Part shown: piece by piece, positions 28,619 to 36,971 of the stretch | How positions within the stretch are numbered: position 1 is the first letter of the stretch | Layout of the letters: the number at the start of each line of letters is the position of its first letter | Source: Nitrospira sp. | Lineage (GTDB): Bacteria; Nitrospirota; Nitrospiria; Nitrospirales; Nitrospiraceae | Length of the DNA: 64,000 bases | Reading direction: 5' to 3' | Assembly: GCA_030123605.1 (NCBI GenBank) | Contig: CP126123.1 | Span: 3,935,237 to 3,999,236, forward strand | Notes under the pieces: generated by a model | What the model saw: only the letters and a program-made list of their open reading frames with translations | Told to the model about the DNA's origin: nothing | The model's database searches: none | Made by a program: the position numbers and the translations under genes

Positions 28619-28963
28619 TCAGTGTTTTTCTTTCTTGCCCTTCTTCTCGTGCTTGGCTTCGGTGTCGATCACCTCGCCGCTGGCGGCGTCGATATGCACT
28701 TCCATCACCTTGCCGTCTGCTCCCAGCACTTCAACTTCCCAGACCGTCTTGCCGTGTTTCTTTTCAAGCTCGGCTTCGACCACGGTGCCGGGAACCTTCT
28801 CCGAGGCCGTCTTGATCGCCTGATCGATGGTGACCTTGGCGTCCTTCGCCAACTCGGCGACGTGGCCATCCTTGCCCTTATGTCCCTTGTCGCTCCAAGC
28901 GGGGGTACTCAGGAGACAGAGTGCGCCGACCATCAGGGCCGGTAATACGATGGGCTTGATCAT
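28619..28963 (-). CDS. Periplasmic PepSY-domain protein
   Basis: 114 residues with GGAGG six bases before the ATG. A signal peptide ends at TPAWSDKG. The mature protein is one PepSY domain (about 40-105): TIDQAIKTASEKVPG, then VWEVEVLGADGKVMEVHIDAASGEVID. It ends in a lysine/histidine-rich tail (HEKKGKKEKH) that might bind metal. PepSY proteins are usually inhibitors or envelope sensors. It lies 35 bases downstream of the Spy-like gene on the same strand, so the two probably form an envelope-stress pair. Confidence 0.83.
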   Translation of the reverse strand: MIKPIVLPALMVGALCLLSTPAWSDKGHKGKDGHVAELAKDAKVTIDQAIKTASEKVPGTVVEAELEKKHGKTVWEVEVLGADGKVMEVHIDAASGEVIDTEAKHEKKGKKEKH

Positions 28964-28998
28964 GCGTAACCTCCGATCGTGTGTCGATGACAGGGTTA

Positions 28999-29592
28999 TT
29001 AAGGTTTGGCCTGCCCATGCGGGTTGGGGCCGGAAGGGTTGCCGCCATGCGGATTTTTCCCATGGGGAGCGTCATAACCGCCCTTATGTTGCTGCATCAT
29101 TTTGTCGTGTTCGGCCTGTTGTTTCGCCCGCTGTTCCGGTGTCAGGAGTGCCATCGCATCCCGTCTGGTCTTGATCGACAAGAGCCGGAGCCCGATCTGC
29201 ACATCCTCGCTCTGCTTGAGCTTGGATTCGATGGTCCCCATATCCGACTTTTCGTCCTCCATCAGAGATTTCAGTTCCCGTTCGGCGACCTGGATATCGG
29301 CTTCCATCTTGATGCGGTTTTTGTCGAGGGTGAGTTGCATGTCCTTGAGCTTGGTGACTTGATCCGCACTCAATCCGATGTCTTTTTCATGTTTCAGGAG
29401 GTGACGGATGAGGTGGCCCGCGCCGCCGTGCATCATCATTTCCATCATCGCCGCGCCCATGCCGTGCCGGCCCTTTTCATAGCCGCCGCCATGACCGCCG
29501 TAGCCGCCTTCCGGGTTCGCCCAGGCAGGGGAGATCGTCAGCGCGCAGGCGAGGGCCGATGCGGTGGCCAATGTGAACAATTTCGTTGTCAT
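28999..29592 (-). CDS. Spy/CpxP-like periplasmic protein
   Basis: 197 residues, AAGGAGG five bases before the ATG. Signal peptide ending in SPAWANPEGG. A Gly/His/Met-rich stretch follows (GGHGGGYEKGRHGMGAAMMEMMMHGG), then an alpha-helical LTxxQ region: IGLSADQVTKLKDMQLTLDKN and MALLTPEQRAKQQAE. It closes with a His/Gly/Asn/Pro-rich tail. Helical LTxxQ proteins act as ATP-independent chaperones or heavy-metal sensors in the periplasm. The many Met and His residues suggest copper or other metal binding. Located between PepSY and marC genes. Confidence 0.8.
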   Translation of the reverse strand: MTTKLFTLATASALACALTISPAWANPEGGYGGHGGGYEKGRHGMGAAMMEMMMHGGAGHLIRHLLKHEKDIGLSADQVTKLKDMQLTLDKNRIKMEADIQVAERELKSLMEDEKSDMGTIESKLKQSEDVQIGLRLLSIKTRRDAMALLTPEQRAKQQAEHDKMMQQHKGGYDAPHGKNPHGGNPSGPNPHGQAKP

Positions 29593-29616
29593 TCGTTCCT
29601 CCTTCAGTTAAGTCGA

Positions 29617-30264
29617 TTAATGTCCCGACAGTCCGCGTAACAACCCTTGGTCGCCGGTAAAGGCGTTCACGATGAATTGAACGGCCAGTGCGGCGAGCAA
29701 TAGCCCCATCAACCGTGAGATGATTTTCTCCGCGATGGGGTTGATCCACTTCGCGCCGCGTGCGCCGATCGCTAATATAATGTAACTCGCCAACCCGACG
29801 AGTACAAGGCACCCCAACAACACGGCACGCAACGCCAAGGTCTTGGCTTGCGTTTCCAGTAGGATGACGGTGGAGATCGCCGCCGGCCCCGCCAGCATGG
29901 GGACGGCGAGCGGCGCAATGGCGATGTCGTCCTTGTTGGTCCCGGCGGCCGTTTCTTCCGCCGTTTCCTGTACGGTGGACCGCTGCGCACGCAACATATC
30001 CAACGCCACCAGCAACAAGATGAGTCCGCCGGCGATCTGAACAGCCGGCAGCGTAATTCCCAATAACCGGAGGATCGTCTGCCCGAACAGGGCGAATCCG
30101 CTCAAGAGCCCGACGGCGACGATGCAGGCCATGCGGGCGGTTCGCAACCGCTGCGTCACCGAATCGCGCGGGGTCATCGCGAGGAAGGCCGGCACCACCG
30201 CGATCGGATCGACGATCACGAACAACGAACTGAACGCGAAGAGCGCGTATTCGACGACATTCAT
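29617..30264 (-). CDS. MarC-family membrane protein
   Basis: 215 residues, six hydrophobic helices. Family motifs: FVIVDPIAVVPAFLAMTP at the N-terminus, GGLILLLVALDMLRA in the third helix, and IAPLAVPMLAGPAAISTVILL in the fourth, the signature repeat of MarC/UPF0056 integral membrane proteins. Function of the family is not established; the historic link to multiple antibiotic resistance was not confirmed. Its gene starts 26 bases after the DnaJ relative on the same strand. Confidence 0.85.
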   Translation of the reverse strand: MNVVEYALFAFSSLFVIVDPIAVVPAFLAMTPRDSVTQRLRTARMACIVAVGLLSGFALFGQTILRLLGITLPAVQIAGGLILLLVALDMLRAQRSTVQETAEETAAGTNKDDIAIAPLAVPMLAGPAAISTVILLETQAKTLALRAVLLGCLVLVGLASYIILAIGARGAKWINPIAEKIISRLMGLLLAALAVQFIVNAFTGDQGLLRGLSGH

Positions 30265-30290
30265 GGGAGGGGCTACCTCAGTGGTGCTGT

Positions 30291-31319
30291 TTACGCTGAC
30301 TTGCGACGTGATGCGGCGAGAATATCGGCTCGCGGATCGCTGTGACGAACGTGGCCCAATTGTTCATAGAGCGCCCTCTCCTGGTCGGAAAGTGCGGTGG
30401 GCATGACGATCTTCAACTTCAGGAACAGATCTCCCTGGTCGCCGCTGCCGGTCGGGAGCCCCTTGCCCTTCAGGCGAAGCTTGCTGTCTGCCTTGCTGCC
30501 CGGTGGAATTTTGACCTTCACCGGTTCCGTCAAGGTCGGAGCCATGACTTCTGCGCCCAGTGCCGCTTCCCAGGGCCAGACCGGCAATGTGACCTGCACG
30601 TCGAACCCTTTCTGGCGGAAGATGCCGTCCGGTTCGATATGGACGCGCAGGTAGAGGTCGCCAGGCTTGCCTCCGTTGACTCCCGGCTGCCCCTTACCTG
30701 CGAGGCGGACACGGGTGTCGTTTTGGACGCCGGTCGGAATACGCACCTCGATTGTCCGTTTTTCGGTTTGTGTGCCGGAGCCGCCGCAGACGACGCAGGG
30801 GCGGCCGCGGACGATGGCGCTGCCGCCGCAGGCTTTGCAGACGACTCGTTCCGTGAGGTCGATCCGCCTGGTGACACCGGTCAGGACGTCGCGGATGCTG
30901 AGTTCGACGTCGGTTTCCAGATCTTCCCCATCGACGGCAAAGCCGGGCGATCCGCCTCCACGGCCGCGGCCTCCAAAGAAGGTGTCGAAAATGTCGCCGA
31001 AGTCGCCGCTGAATCCTCCGGCTGTTCCGCCGTGCCCCGGTTGAGGCCCTGCCTGTTGACGTGCTTTCTCATAAGCCTCGGCCTGCTCCCAGTTCTGGCC
31101 GTATTGATCGTATTTTTTTCGCTTGTCGGGATCCGACAGGACCTCGTGCGCTTCGTTCAGCTCCTTGAACTTCTTCTCCATCTCGGTTTTCTTTGCACCG
31201 GTATGGAGATCGGGATGGAATTCGCGGGCACGACGACGAAACGCCTTCTTGATGTCGTCGGCGGAGGCGCTGCGCTGGATGCCGAGGATGTCGTAGTAGC
31301 CGCGTTGTGTTGTTGCCAT
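30291..31319 (-). CDS. DnaJ-family cochaperone with a shortened zinc region
   Basis: 342 residues; ATG 31319 follows GGAAGG. J domain (about 7-75): [20 protein letters not shown] with HPD at REFHPDLH, so it can stimulate DnaK. A Gly/Phe-rich linker ([23 protein letters not shown]) follows. Instead of the four CxxCxGxG repeats of true DnaJ there is only one pair, CKACGG and CVVCGGSG, about 14 residues apart. Two C-terminal substrate-binding beta domains follow (about 165-330). The half zinc-finger is intermediate between DnaJ and CbpA types. No dnaK or grpE is adjacent. Confidence 0.85.
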   Translation of the reverse strand: MATTQRGYYDILGIQRSASADDIKKAFRRRAREFHPDLHTGAKKTEMEKKFKELNEAHEVLSDPDKRKKYDQYGQNWEQAEAYEKARQQAGPQPGHGGTAGGFSGDFGDIFDTFFGGRGRGGGSPGFAVDGEDLETDVELSIRDVLTGVTRRIDLTERVVCKACGGSAIVRGRPCVVCGGSGTQTEKRTIEVRIPTGVQNDTRVRLAGKGQPGVNGGKPGDLYLRVHIEPDGIFRQKGFDVQVTLPVWPWEAALGAEVMAPTLTEPVKVKIPPGSKADSKLRLKGKGLPTGSGDQGDLFLKLKIVMPTALSDQERALYEQLGHVRHSDPRADILAASRRKSA

Positions 31320-31476
31320 CACGTCACGTCCGTGAAAAACCTTCCGTTGTACACCGGGAAAGAGCGCAATCCTTTCAGGAGCTTACGAGGTCTCACACCA
31401 CATTGCAAGCGAACGGGGATTTTCTCGATCATCAGTCCTGTCTTTCCATTAAGAGATAAGAAAGACGATCCGACAG

Positions 31477-32571
31477 TCAAGAGGGTGGGGAAAAAGCCTT
31501 GTCGAGCCGGCGGTCGTCGAAGAACAGGTGCAGCTTGTTCAGGGGGAGCGAAAGCGTCACGAAGCGGCCCGGTTTTTGGTCGATCGCCCGGACGGCACGT
31601 ACCACCAGCCTGAGGCGTCCGACCGTGCAATGGAGGAGCAGATCCGCTCCAAGGTCCTCGATAAGGTCTACTACCGCCACCACTCGAAGCGCATCGGTCT
31701 CATCCTCCAGTCGGATGTCTTCCGGGCGAATGCCAAGCGTGACGGCCGACTCCGGTGCCGGTTCTGGTGGGAGAGGGGGAAGCGGCAGGCTGAGATCTTC
31801 ACTTCGAAAAACGATTCGATGGTCCTGTCTGGTGATCGTTCCTTTCCAAAGGTTCATCGGCGGCGTGCCGATGAAGGAGGCAACGAAGGGGTTCGCCGGC
31901 GCCGCATAGATATCCCGAGGCGGTCCGACTTGGCGTATACGACCACGATCCAGCAGGATGATGCGGTCGCCCAAGGTCATGGCTTCGACCTGATCGTGGG
32001 TGACGTAGACCATGGTGGCCTGCAGGCGCTGCTGTAGCTTTTTCAGCTCGATCCGCATCGAGGTGCGGAGTTGCGCGTCCAGGTTGGACAGGGGCTCATC
32101 GAATAAAAACAGTTTGGGCTTTCGTACGATGGCCCGTCCCATCGCGACACGTTGCCGTTGGCCGCCGGACAGGTCCTTGGGTTTCCGGTCCAGCAGCTGG
32201 TGGATTTCCAACAACTGCGCGACTTCAGCGATACGATCGTCGATCACGTGGCGGGGGGTTCGACGTATGGTGAGGGCGAAGGCCAGGTTGTCGCGCACCG
32301 AGAGGTGCGGGTAGAGGGCGTATTGTTGAAAGACCATGGCGATGTCGCGTTCCGCAGGTGCAAGGTGATCGACCGCCGCACCGTCGATGAGGACCTGGCC
32401 CGATGTCTGGAGCTCAAGGCCGGCGATGATGCGCAGCAACGTCGATTTGCCGCAGCCGGAGGGGCCGAGCAGAATCGTGAAGATCCCATCCGGGACTCGG
32501 AGCGAGACGTCGTGTAGGACGGTCTGGTCGCGAAAGGATTTCGAGATGGTACGCAGTTCCAGTTCAGCCAT
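31477..32571 (-). CDS. Sugar ABC importer ATP-binding protein (MalK/UgpC type)
   Basis: 364 residues; ATG 32571 directly follows a possible GTG. Walker A GPSGCGKSTLL near residue 38, Q-loop FQQYALYPHLSV, ABC signature LSGGQRQRVAMGRA near 135, Walker B LFLFDEPLSNLDAQ, H-loop VTHDQVEAM. The C-terminal regulatory TOBE region (about 235-355) contains the typical LGIRPEDIRLE. Energises uptake with the two permeases and binding protein upstream in the same operon. It is the last gene of the operon; the 157 bases after it contain a 7-bp inverted repeat GTCTTTC/GAAAGAC near 31460. Confidence 0.93.
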   Translation of the reverse strand: MAELELRTISKSFRDQTVLHDVSLRVPDGIFTILLGPSGCGKSTLLRIIAGLELQTSGQVLIDGAAVDHLAPAERDIAMVFQQYALYPHLSVRDNLAFALTIRRTPRHVIDDRIAEVAQLLEIHQLLDRKPKDLSGGQRQRVAMGRAIVRKPKLFLFDEPLSNLDAQLRTSMRIELKKLQQRLQATMVYVTHDQVEAMTLGDRIILLDRGRIRQVGPPRDIYAAPANPFVASFIGTPPMNLWKGTITRQDHRIVFRSEDLSLPLPPLPPEPAPESAVTLGIRPEDIRLEDETDALRVVAVVDLIEDLGADLLLHCTVGRLRLVVRAVRAIDQKPGRFVTLSLPLNKLHLFFDDRRLDKAFSPPS

Positions 32572-32574
32572 CAC

Positions 32575-33390
32575 CTAGCCTTTCACCGCTCCCGCGGACA
32601 ACCCGCTGACGATCCATCGTTGGCACAACAACACGACCAGGATCAACGGCAGGGTCGCCACGACCGAGGCCGCGGCCAATTCTCCCCAGGGCATGGTGAA
32701 TTCCCCCTGGAAGAGTGCGATGCCCACCGGGAGCGTCTGTTGTTCCGGTTGGGTCAGGATCAGGAGGGCGAAGAAAAACTCGTTCCACGCATAGATCAGG
32801 ACCAGAATCGCGGCGGTAAAAATTCCCGGCGCCGCCAACGGGAGGGTGATGCGTAATAATGTCGTCCAGGGACCGCAGCCGTCGACGCGTGCGGCATCTT
32901 CCAACTCGGGCGGCAGTTCCTTGAAGAAACTGGCCAGGATCCAGATCGCCAACGGCAGGGTCAATGCGACGTAGGGAAGGACGAGGCCCCAGCGGTGGTT
33001 GAGCCCGCCGATGGCATCCAGCAGACGCCAGACCGGGCCGGCGATCGCCATCTGCGGAAACATCGAGACACACAGCAGGACCGCCAGAATACCCTGTTTG
33101 CCGGGGACGGCGAGCCGGGCCAGCGCGTATGCGGCAGGAATCGCAATCAGCAGGGCCAGCACGGTCGTCGAGCCTGCGACCACGATACTGTTGCCGACAT
33201 AGTCGAACAGGCGATGGTCGAAGAGGGCCGAACGATAGAAGCCCAGACTGCCGGAGGGCCACCAGGTGGGCGGCACGGCCTCGACCTCCGCTTGTGATTT
33301 GAACGAGGAGAGCAGGAACCAGAAGAACGGCAAGAGGCTCAGTCCGACGGTGGTGAGGATGCCCAGGGAGAGGAGGAATCGTCGATTCAT
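32575..33390 (-). CDS. Sugar ABC importer permease (MalG type)
   Basis: 271 residues from the ATG at 33390, which overlaps the stop of the preceding permease (ATGA); the frame is open further upstream but that part lies over the other permease gene. Six predicted membrane helices; the EAA loop that docks the ATPase reads LEDAARVDGCGPWTTLLRITLPL. Belongs to the CUT1 family of carbohydrate importers. Forms a heterodimer with the MalF-type protein encoded just upstream. Confidence 0.92.
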   Translation of the reverse strand: MNRRFLLSLGILTTVGLSLLPFFWFLLSSFKSQAEVEAVPPTWWPSGSLGFYRSALFDHRLFDYVGNSIVVAGSTTVLALLIAIPAAYALARLAVPGKQGILAVLLCVSMFPQMAIAGPVWRLLDAIGGLNHRWGLVLPYVALTLPLAIWILASFFKELPPELEDAARVDGCGPWTTLLRITLPLAAPGIFTAAILVLIYAWNEFFFALLILTQPEQQTLPVGIALFQGEFTMPWGELAAASVVATLPLILVVLLCQRWIVSGLSAGAVKG

Positions 33391-34298
33391 GCGCGGCCTC
33401 GTTCCAAGAGACTCGATCCGATCGCGCGAAGGTAGACCAGCGACAGGCTCAAGATCATCAGGAATACGGTCACGGACACGGCGGAACCATATCCGAGGCG
33501 GCCTTCGGTGAAGAGGGTCTGGTAGCCGTAGAACTGCAACACCTGGGTCGCGTCGCCGGGGCCGCCCTGCGTCATCACGAAGACGAGATCGAAGACCCGA
33601 AAGGCGTCCATGGTGCGAAACAGCAGGGCCAACAGCATGGCCGGTTTCAAGAGCGGCAGCGTGATATGCCGAAACCGTTGCCACAGATTTGCGCCGTCTA
33701 CCTTGGCCGCGTCGTACAGATCGTCGGGAATGACTTGGAGTCCCGCCAACATCAGCAAGGCGGCGAAAGAGGACGTTTTCCACACGTCGGCGAGGACGAT
33801 GATGCCGAACGCCACGGTCGGATAGGCCAGCCAGGGAACGTACTGGGTGATTCGGTCGCCGAACAGCAACAGATTCGCGAACCCGTACTGATCGTTGAAG
33901 ATGTAGCGCCACAATTGCGAGGCGACAACGGTGGGGATCGCCCAAGGAATGAGGATCGCCGCCCGGACGAGACCGCGCCCGCGAAAGTGCTCGTGGATCA
34001 CCAATGCGATCACCAGGCCGCAGGCCAGCTCCAACAGCGTCGAGAGGACGACGAAGGCGAAGGTGACGAACAATGCCTGATGGGCCGCCGGATCGAGGAG
34101 CAGCGCGAGATAGTTGTCCAGGCCGATGAAGGGCCGACCGAGCGTCGGGACGCCGACGAAAATGTGGTGCAGACTGAGCCAGAGCGAATCCAGCACGGGA
34201 TACAGCGCAAAGACGAGCGTGACGAACAGCGCCGGGGCGACCATCATCCAAGCCGCCGGGCCGTCGCGGTGCCGTGTGAGGCGTGATGAGCCGGTCAC
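33387..34298 (-). CDS. Sugar ABC importer permease (MalF type)
   Basis: 303 residues from a GTG at 34298 that overlaps the binding-protein stop (GTGA). Six membrane helices; EAA loop LYDAAKVDGANLWQRFRHITLPL near residue 200, then FDLVFVMTQGGPGDATQVL, a segment conserved in CUT1 permeases. The gene order binding protein - MalF-like - MalG-like - ATPase matches trehalose/maltose-type (ThuEFGK, LpqY-SugABC) importers, so a disaccharide is the likely cargo; this is inference. Confidence 0.92.
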   Translation of the reverse strand: MTGSSRLTRHRDGPAAWMMVAPALFVTLVFALYPVLDSLWLSLHHIFVGVPTLGRPFIGLDNYLALLLDPAAHQALFVTFAFVVLSTLLELACGLVIALVIHEHFRGRGLVRAAILIPWAIPTVVASQLWRYIFNDQYGFANLLLFGDRITQYVPWLAYPTVAFGIIVLADVWKTSSFAALLMLAGLQVIPDDLYDAAKVDGANLWQRFRHITLPLLKPAMLLALLFRTMDAFRVFDLVFVMTQGGPGDATQVLQFYGYQTLFTEGRLGYGSAVSVTVFLMILSLSLVYLRAIGSSLLERGRA

Positions 34299-35707
34299 GG
34301 TGCGGTCCTCGTCAGGGTCAGCAGTCGGTCGATCTGTGCATCGGTGAGGGCGGCTTCTTGCGCAAGGTCGAGGTGGTCGATCGCCAGCGCGCGGCTGAAA
34401 TACCGTTGTAGCAGGTGTGAGACGGCGGGATAGACCGGTGAACGGGGGCGGGCGGTCGCAGACTGCAGGACGGAAAAGTGGTTCCGCAGTTGAGGGGCGG
34501 CAACCAGGAGATCGGCATCGGAAAACAAGGCTGCTCGGGAAGGGGCGATGCCCGCCTCTTGCGCGAACCGCTTCTGCATCGCGTGGCCGGACAAGAATTC
34601 GATGAGCGCCCAGGCTTCGTCAGGATGCTGCGAGTAGGTGCTGATGCCGTAGAGCCAGCCTCCGAGCGCTGCGGCGGTGCGGCCGGGAGCGAATCCCGGC
34701 AGTGGCGCGACGGCGACCTTCCCGACGATGGTGGAGCGTGTCTCGTTGTTGGCGAGTTCCCAGGCATAGGGCCAATTGCGGTGGAAGACCGCATGGCCTT
34801 GGAGAAAGACGGAGAGCGATTCCGGCTCCTGGTAGGTGAGGGCGGCGCGTGGGGCGAGCCGGCCGATGATTCGGTCGCGGACGAACTGTACGGCCGCAAG
34901 GGTGTCCGGTGCGCTCAAGGTCGATGTGGTCCCATCGGCTGTCAACAGTGCGCCCCCATGTCCCGCGATGAACTCCAACATGTGGCAGACCAGCCCTTCA
35001 TATTGTTTGAACGGCGCCGAGTAGCCGCGCAACGTCGGGTGAGCCTGTCGTTCACCGGCCAGGATCTGTTCGGCCTGGTGGATAAGTTCCTCCCAGGTAG
35101 CCGGCGCAGTGAAGCCGTATTTCGCGAGCAAGTCCCGGCGATAGTAGAGGAGGCCGGCATCGATTCTGCTCGGCACACCGTAGAAGTGTTCGCCGTATCG
35201 ACCGACTGCCACGGTGGCCGGAAGAAATTCCTCGCGCATGATCGATGAAAATCGGCCGTCGAGCGGCCTGGCCCAACCGGCCGCGGCAAACTCCGGCACC
35301 CAGATCACATCCATGAAAAAGACATCGACCGTGGTGTCGCGGTTCTTCAACTTCTGCGTCAGGAGGTCGTGGTAGGCGGTCGAGGAGTGGGGAGCCAGTT
35401 CACGGACGACCGAAATGTGGGGATGGGCGTTGGTGAATTGCGTGATGGCTTCGTCCCACAGGCGCGGGTGATCGGGTTTCCAGGAGACGAAGCGAAGGGT
35501 AACCGAATGAGCAGATGAGGCAGGGCGATCCGTCGATGGTTGAGCCGGTGCGTCCGGCACAGACCGACAGAACGTTGCCAGGATCAGCAAGAAACAGATC
35601 GCTGTCGTGGCGACACGAGGGGCGTGACAGATCGCGTCCGACCGCCGAGTGGTGGTGCACAGATCGGTTCGGGGCCTACAGGCCATTCCACGTGAAACCT
35701 CCTGCAT
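34295..35707 (-). CDS. Sugar ABC importer solute-binding protein
   Basis: 470 residues from ATG 35707; a second ATG at 35686 has AGGAGG 11 bases ahead and is also possible. A basic N-terminus is followed by a hydrophobic stretch ATTAICFLLILATFC near residue 40, a long-n-region signal peptide. The mature protein is a family-1 extracellular sugar-binding protein: LRFVSWKPDHPRLWDEAI, VDVFFMDVIWVPEFAAAGWA, GRYGEHFYGVPSRIDAGLLYYRRDLL. Aromatic residues in FHRNWPYAWE probably stack on the ligand. First gene of the importer operon. Confidence 0.88.
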   Translation of the reverse strand: MQEVSRGMACRPRTDLCTTTRRSDAICHAPRVATTAICFLLILATFCRSVPDAPAQPSTDRPASSAHSVTLRFVSWKPDHPRLWDEAITQFTNAHPHISVVRELAPHSSTAYHDLLTQKLKNRDTTVDVFFMDVIWVPEFAAAGWARPLDGRFSSIMREEFLPATVAVGRYGEHFYGVPSRIDAGLLYYRRDLLAKYGFTAPATWEELIHQAEQILAGERQAHPTLRGYSAPFKQYEGLVCHMLEFIAGHGGALLTADGTTSTLSAPDTLAAVQFVRDRIIGRLAPRAALTYQEPESLSVFLQGHAVFHRNWPYAWELANNETRSTIVGKVAVAPLPGFAPGRTAAALGGWLYGISTYSQHPDEAWALIEFLSGHAMQKRFAQEAGIAPSRAALFSDADLLVAAPQLRNHFSVLQSATARPRSPVYPAVSHLLQRYFSRALAIDHLDLAQEAALTDAQIDRLLTLTRTAP

Positions 35708-35950
35708 CGTCTTCTTTATACACAGGGTGGGAGATGTGACGCAAAGGGGCGCCGGGGATCTTGCCCGGCGAAGGCGAACCCTCGGCAGGCTGGCTTCCGA
35801 TGAAGGTGTCGCGCACCATCCCTACGCGCCCGCCGACTCGATCCCCGGCTTCCAGCACACCGTGACCTTGGTTCTATCCTTCTGCAGCTCGGCGGCAGCC
35901 GTGAGTCCTGCCGGCCCCGCACCGGCGACGATGACGGATCGACCGCTCAG
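35676..35950 (-). pseudogene. Remnant of an FAD-dependent oxidoreductase gene
   Basis: Reading the minus strand from about 35950, the codons give SVIVAGAGPAGLTAAAELQK followed by VTVLEAGDRVGGRVG, an intact dinucleotide-binding beta-alpha-beta and the FAD/NAD clamp of amine-oxidase-type flavoproteins. After about 50 residues the similarity stops and about 45 residues with no recognisable domain lead to a stop at 35676, inside the next gene. No ATG or GTG precedes the Rossmann motif in frame. It is therefore a decayed fragment with the rest deleted. It is squeezed between the VOC gene and the importer operon, whose likely promoter lies in it. Confidence 0.6.
35715..35744 (-). promoter_or_regulatory. 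Candidate promoter of the sugar importer operon
   Basis: On the minus strand TTGCGT (35744-35739), an 18-base spacer and TATAAA (35720-35715). The -10 ends seven bases before ATG 35707, so the mRNA would start at or next to that codon; translation from ATG 35686 would then use the AGGAGG inside this short leader. Confidence 0.4.
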
Positions 35951-35975
35951 AAGGTGGCTCGGCCTGGTCAGCCCA

Positions 35976-36362
35976 CTACCGCTTGCTTCGGACAGCCAAT
36001 TCCCAACGATAGCCGTTCGGGTCGTGGAACCAAAGACCCATGTGGCGTGAGCCGGGAGCCACTGGTCCGATCTCGTCCCCCGGATCTTCCAGCGTGACCT
36101 TCAGCTTCTTGAGATGGGCCAAGGCCTTTTTCAGTGCGGCCATGGTCGGCAGCTGAAATGCGATATGTCCCACGGTTTTCGGTGACGGCCTGCCGGTGAC
36201 GAACACAATCAACACATTGCCGTTGCCGATCCCGACCGTGCCGTCATATTCGAACTGCTTGCTCAACCCCAGTACGTTCGTGAACCACTTGGCGCTCGCG
36301 TGCGGATCGGGGACGGCGAGTCCAAAATGCCAGACTGAGCCGAGTGTGAAGGGAACCGTCAT
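35976..36362 (-). CDS. VOC-family (glyoxalase-fold) protein
   Basis: 128 residues from ATG 36362, with GGAGG eight bases ahead. Two beta-alpha-beta-beta-beta modules of the vicinal-oxygen-chelate fold: VWHFGLAVPDPHASAKWFTNVLGL, then the second module ending in MGLWFHDPNGYRWELAV. Metal-ligand candidates are His in WHFGLAV, His in GHIAFQL and Glu in YRWELA, the usual three positions. Members include glyoxalase I, dioxygenases and antibiotic-binding proteins; the reaction here is unknown. Confidence 0.85.
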   Translation of the reverse strand: MTVPFTLGSVWHFGLAVPDPHASAKWFTNVLGLSKQFEYDGTVGIGNGNVLIVFVTGRPSPKTVGHIAFQLPTMAALKKALAHLKKLKVTLEDPGDEIGPVAPGSRHMGLWFHDPNGYRWELAVRSKR

Positions 36363-36425
36363 GGCTGTGACCTCCCGGTTGGAAAGAGAGACGTAATGCA
36401 CCATTCCTGTTTTGGCTGTCTTGTG

Positions 36426-36971
36426 TCACGCGGAGGAAAGAGAGGACCTCCGCACCGCCCGCTTCTCGTGATTCAGCAACCAGCGCTTCCGCTCCAGACC
36501 TCCACCGTAGCCGGTCAGCGAACCGTCGGCTCCGATCACACGATGGCAGGGCACGACGATGCCGATCGGATTGGCGCCGTTGGCCAGGCCGACGGCGCGC
36601 ACGGCAGCCGGCCGGCCGATTCGCTTTGCGAGTTCGCCATAGCTGAGAGTGTGCCCCACCGGAATGTGGCGCAGCGCGTGCCAGACACGTTTCTGGAATG
36701 GAGTGCCTTCCGTGGCCGTCGGGAGGGAATCGATGGCATGAAGGTCTCCATCAAAGTAGGCGGCGATGGCCGAGGCGGGGTTCGATAGGTGAGAAGCTCG
36801 CGTCAGCGTGACGCGGTCCTTTCCGTAATGACGCGTGAGGAGGCGGCACATACGGTCGTCATAGTCCGCCCAATCGGTCGCTCGCAGGCGACCCTCTTCA
36901 TCATAGATGACCACCAACTTGCCGATCGGTGTCGCGAGTGTTTCTGTCAGCAGCCGAAGTTGATCTGGCAT
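36426..36971 (-). CDS. ogt: Methylated-DNA-protein-cysteine methyltransferase
   Basis: 181 residues from ATG 36971; the frame is open upstream but that would run through the neighbouring repair gene. Removes methyl groups from O6-methylguanine by suicide transfer to Cys142, in the motif VVPCHRVIG. The DNA-binding helix-turn-helix with Arg finger (GRPAAVRAVGLANGANP) and the GYGGGLERKRWLL tail are intact. Its first 71 bases overlap the end of the Ada-AlkA gene in another frame, so the two repair proteins are made from one transcript. Confidence 0.94.
   Translation of the reverse strand: MPDQLRLLTETLATPIGKLVVIYDEEGRLRATDWADYDDRMCRLLTRHYGKDRVTLTRASHLSNPASAIAAYFDGDLHAIDSLPTATEGTPFQKRVWHALRHIPVGHTLSYGELAKRIGRPAAVRAVGLANGANPIGIVVPCHRVIGADGSLTGYGGGLERKRWLLNHEKRAVRRSSLSSA

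Noticed and set aside
31440-31476. Terminator after the ABC operon from the GTCTTTC/GAAAGAC repeat
   Set aside because: The loop is 13 bases, the stem AT-rich and no T run follows, so the evidence is too weak for a feature.
33391-34251. 287-codon N-terminal extension of the MalG-type permease
   Set aside because: It lies over the MalF-type permease in a different frame and is Arg-rich; ATG 33390 overlaps the preceding stop and gives the normal permease length.
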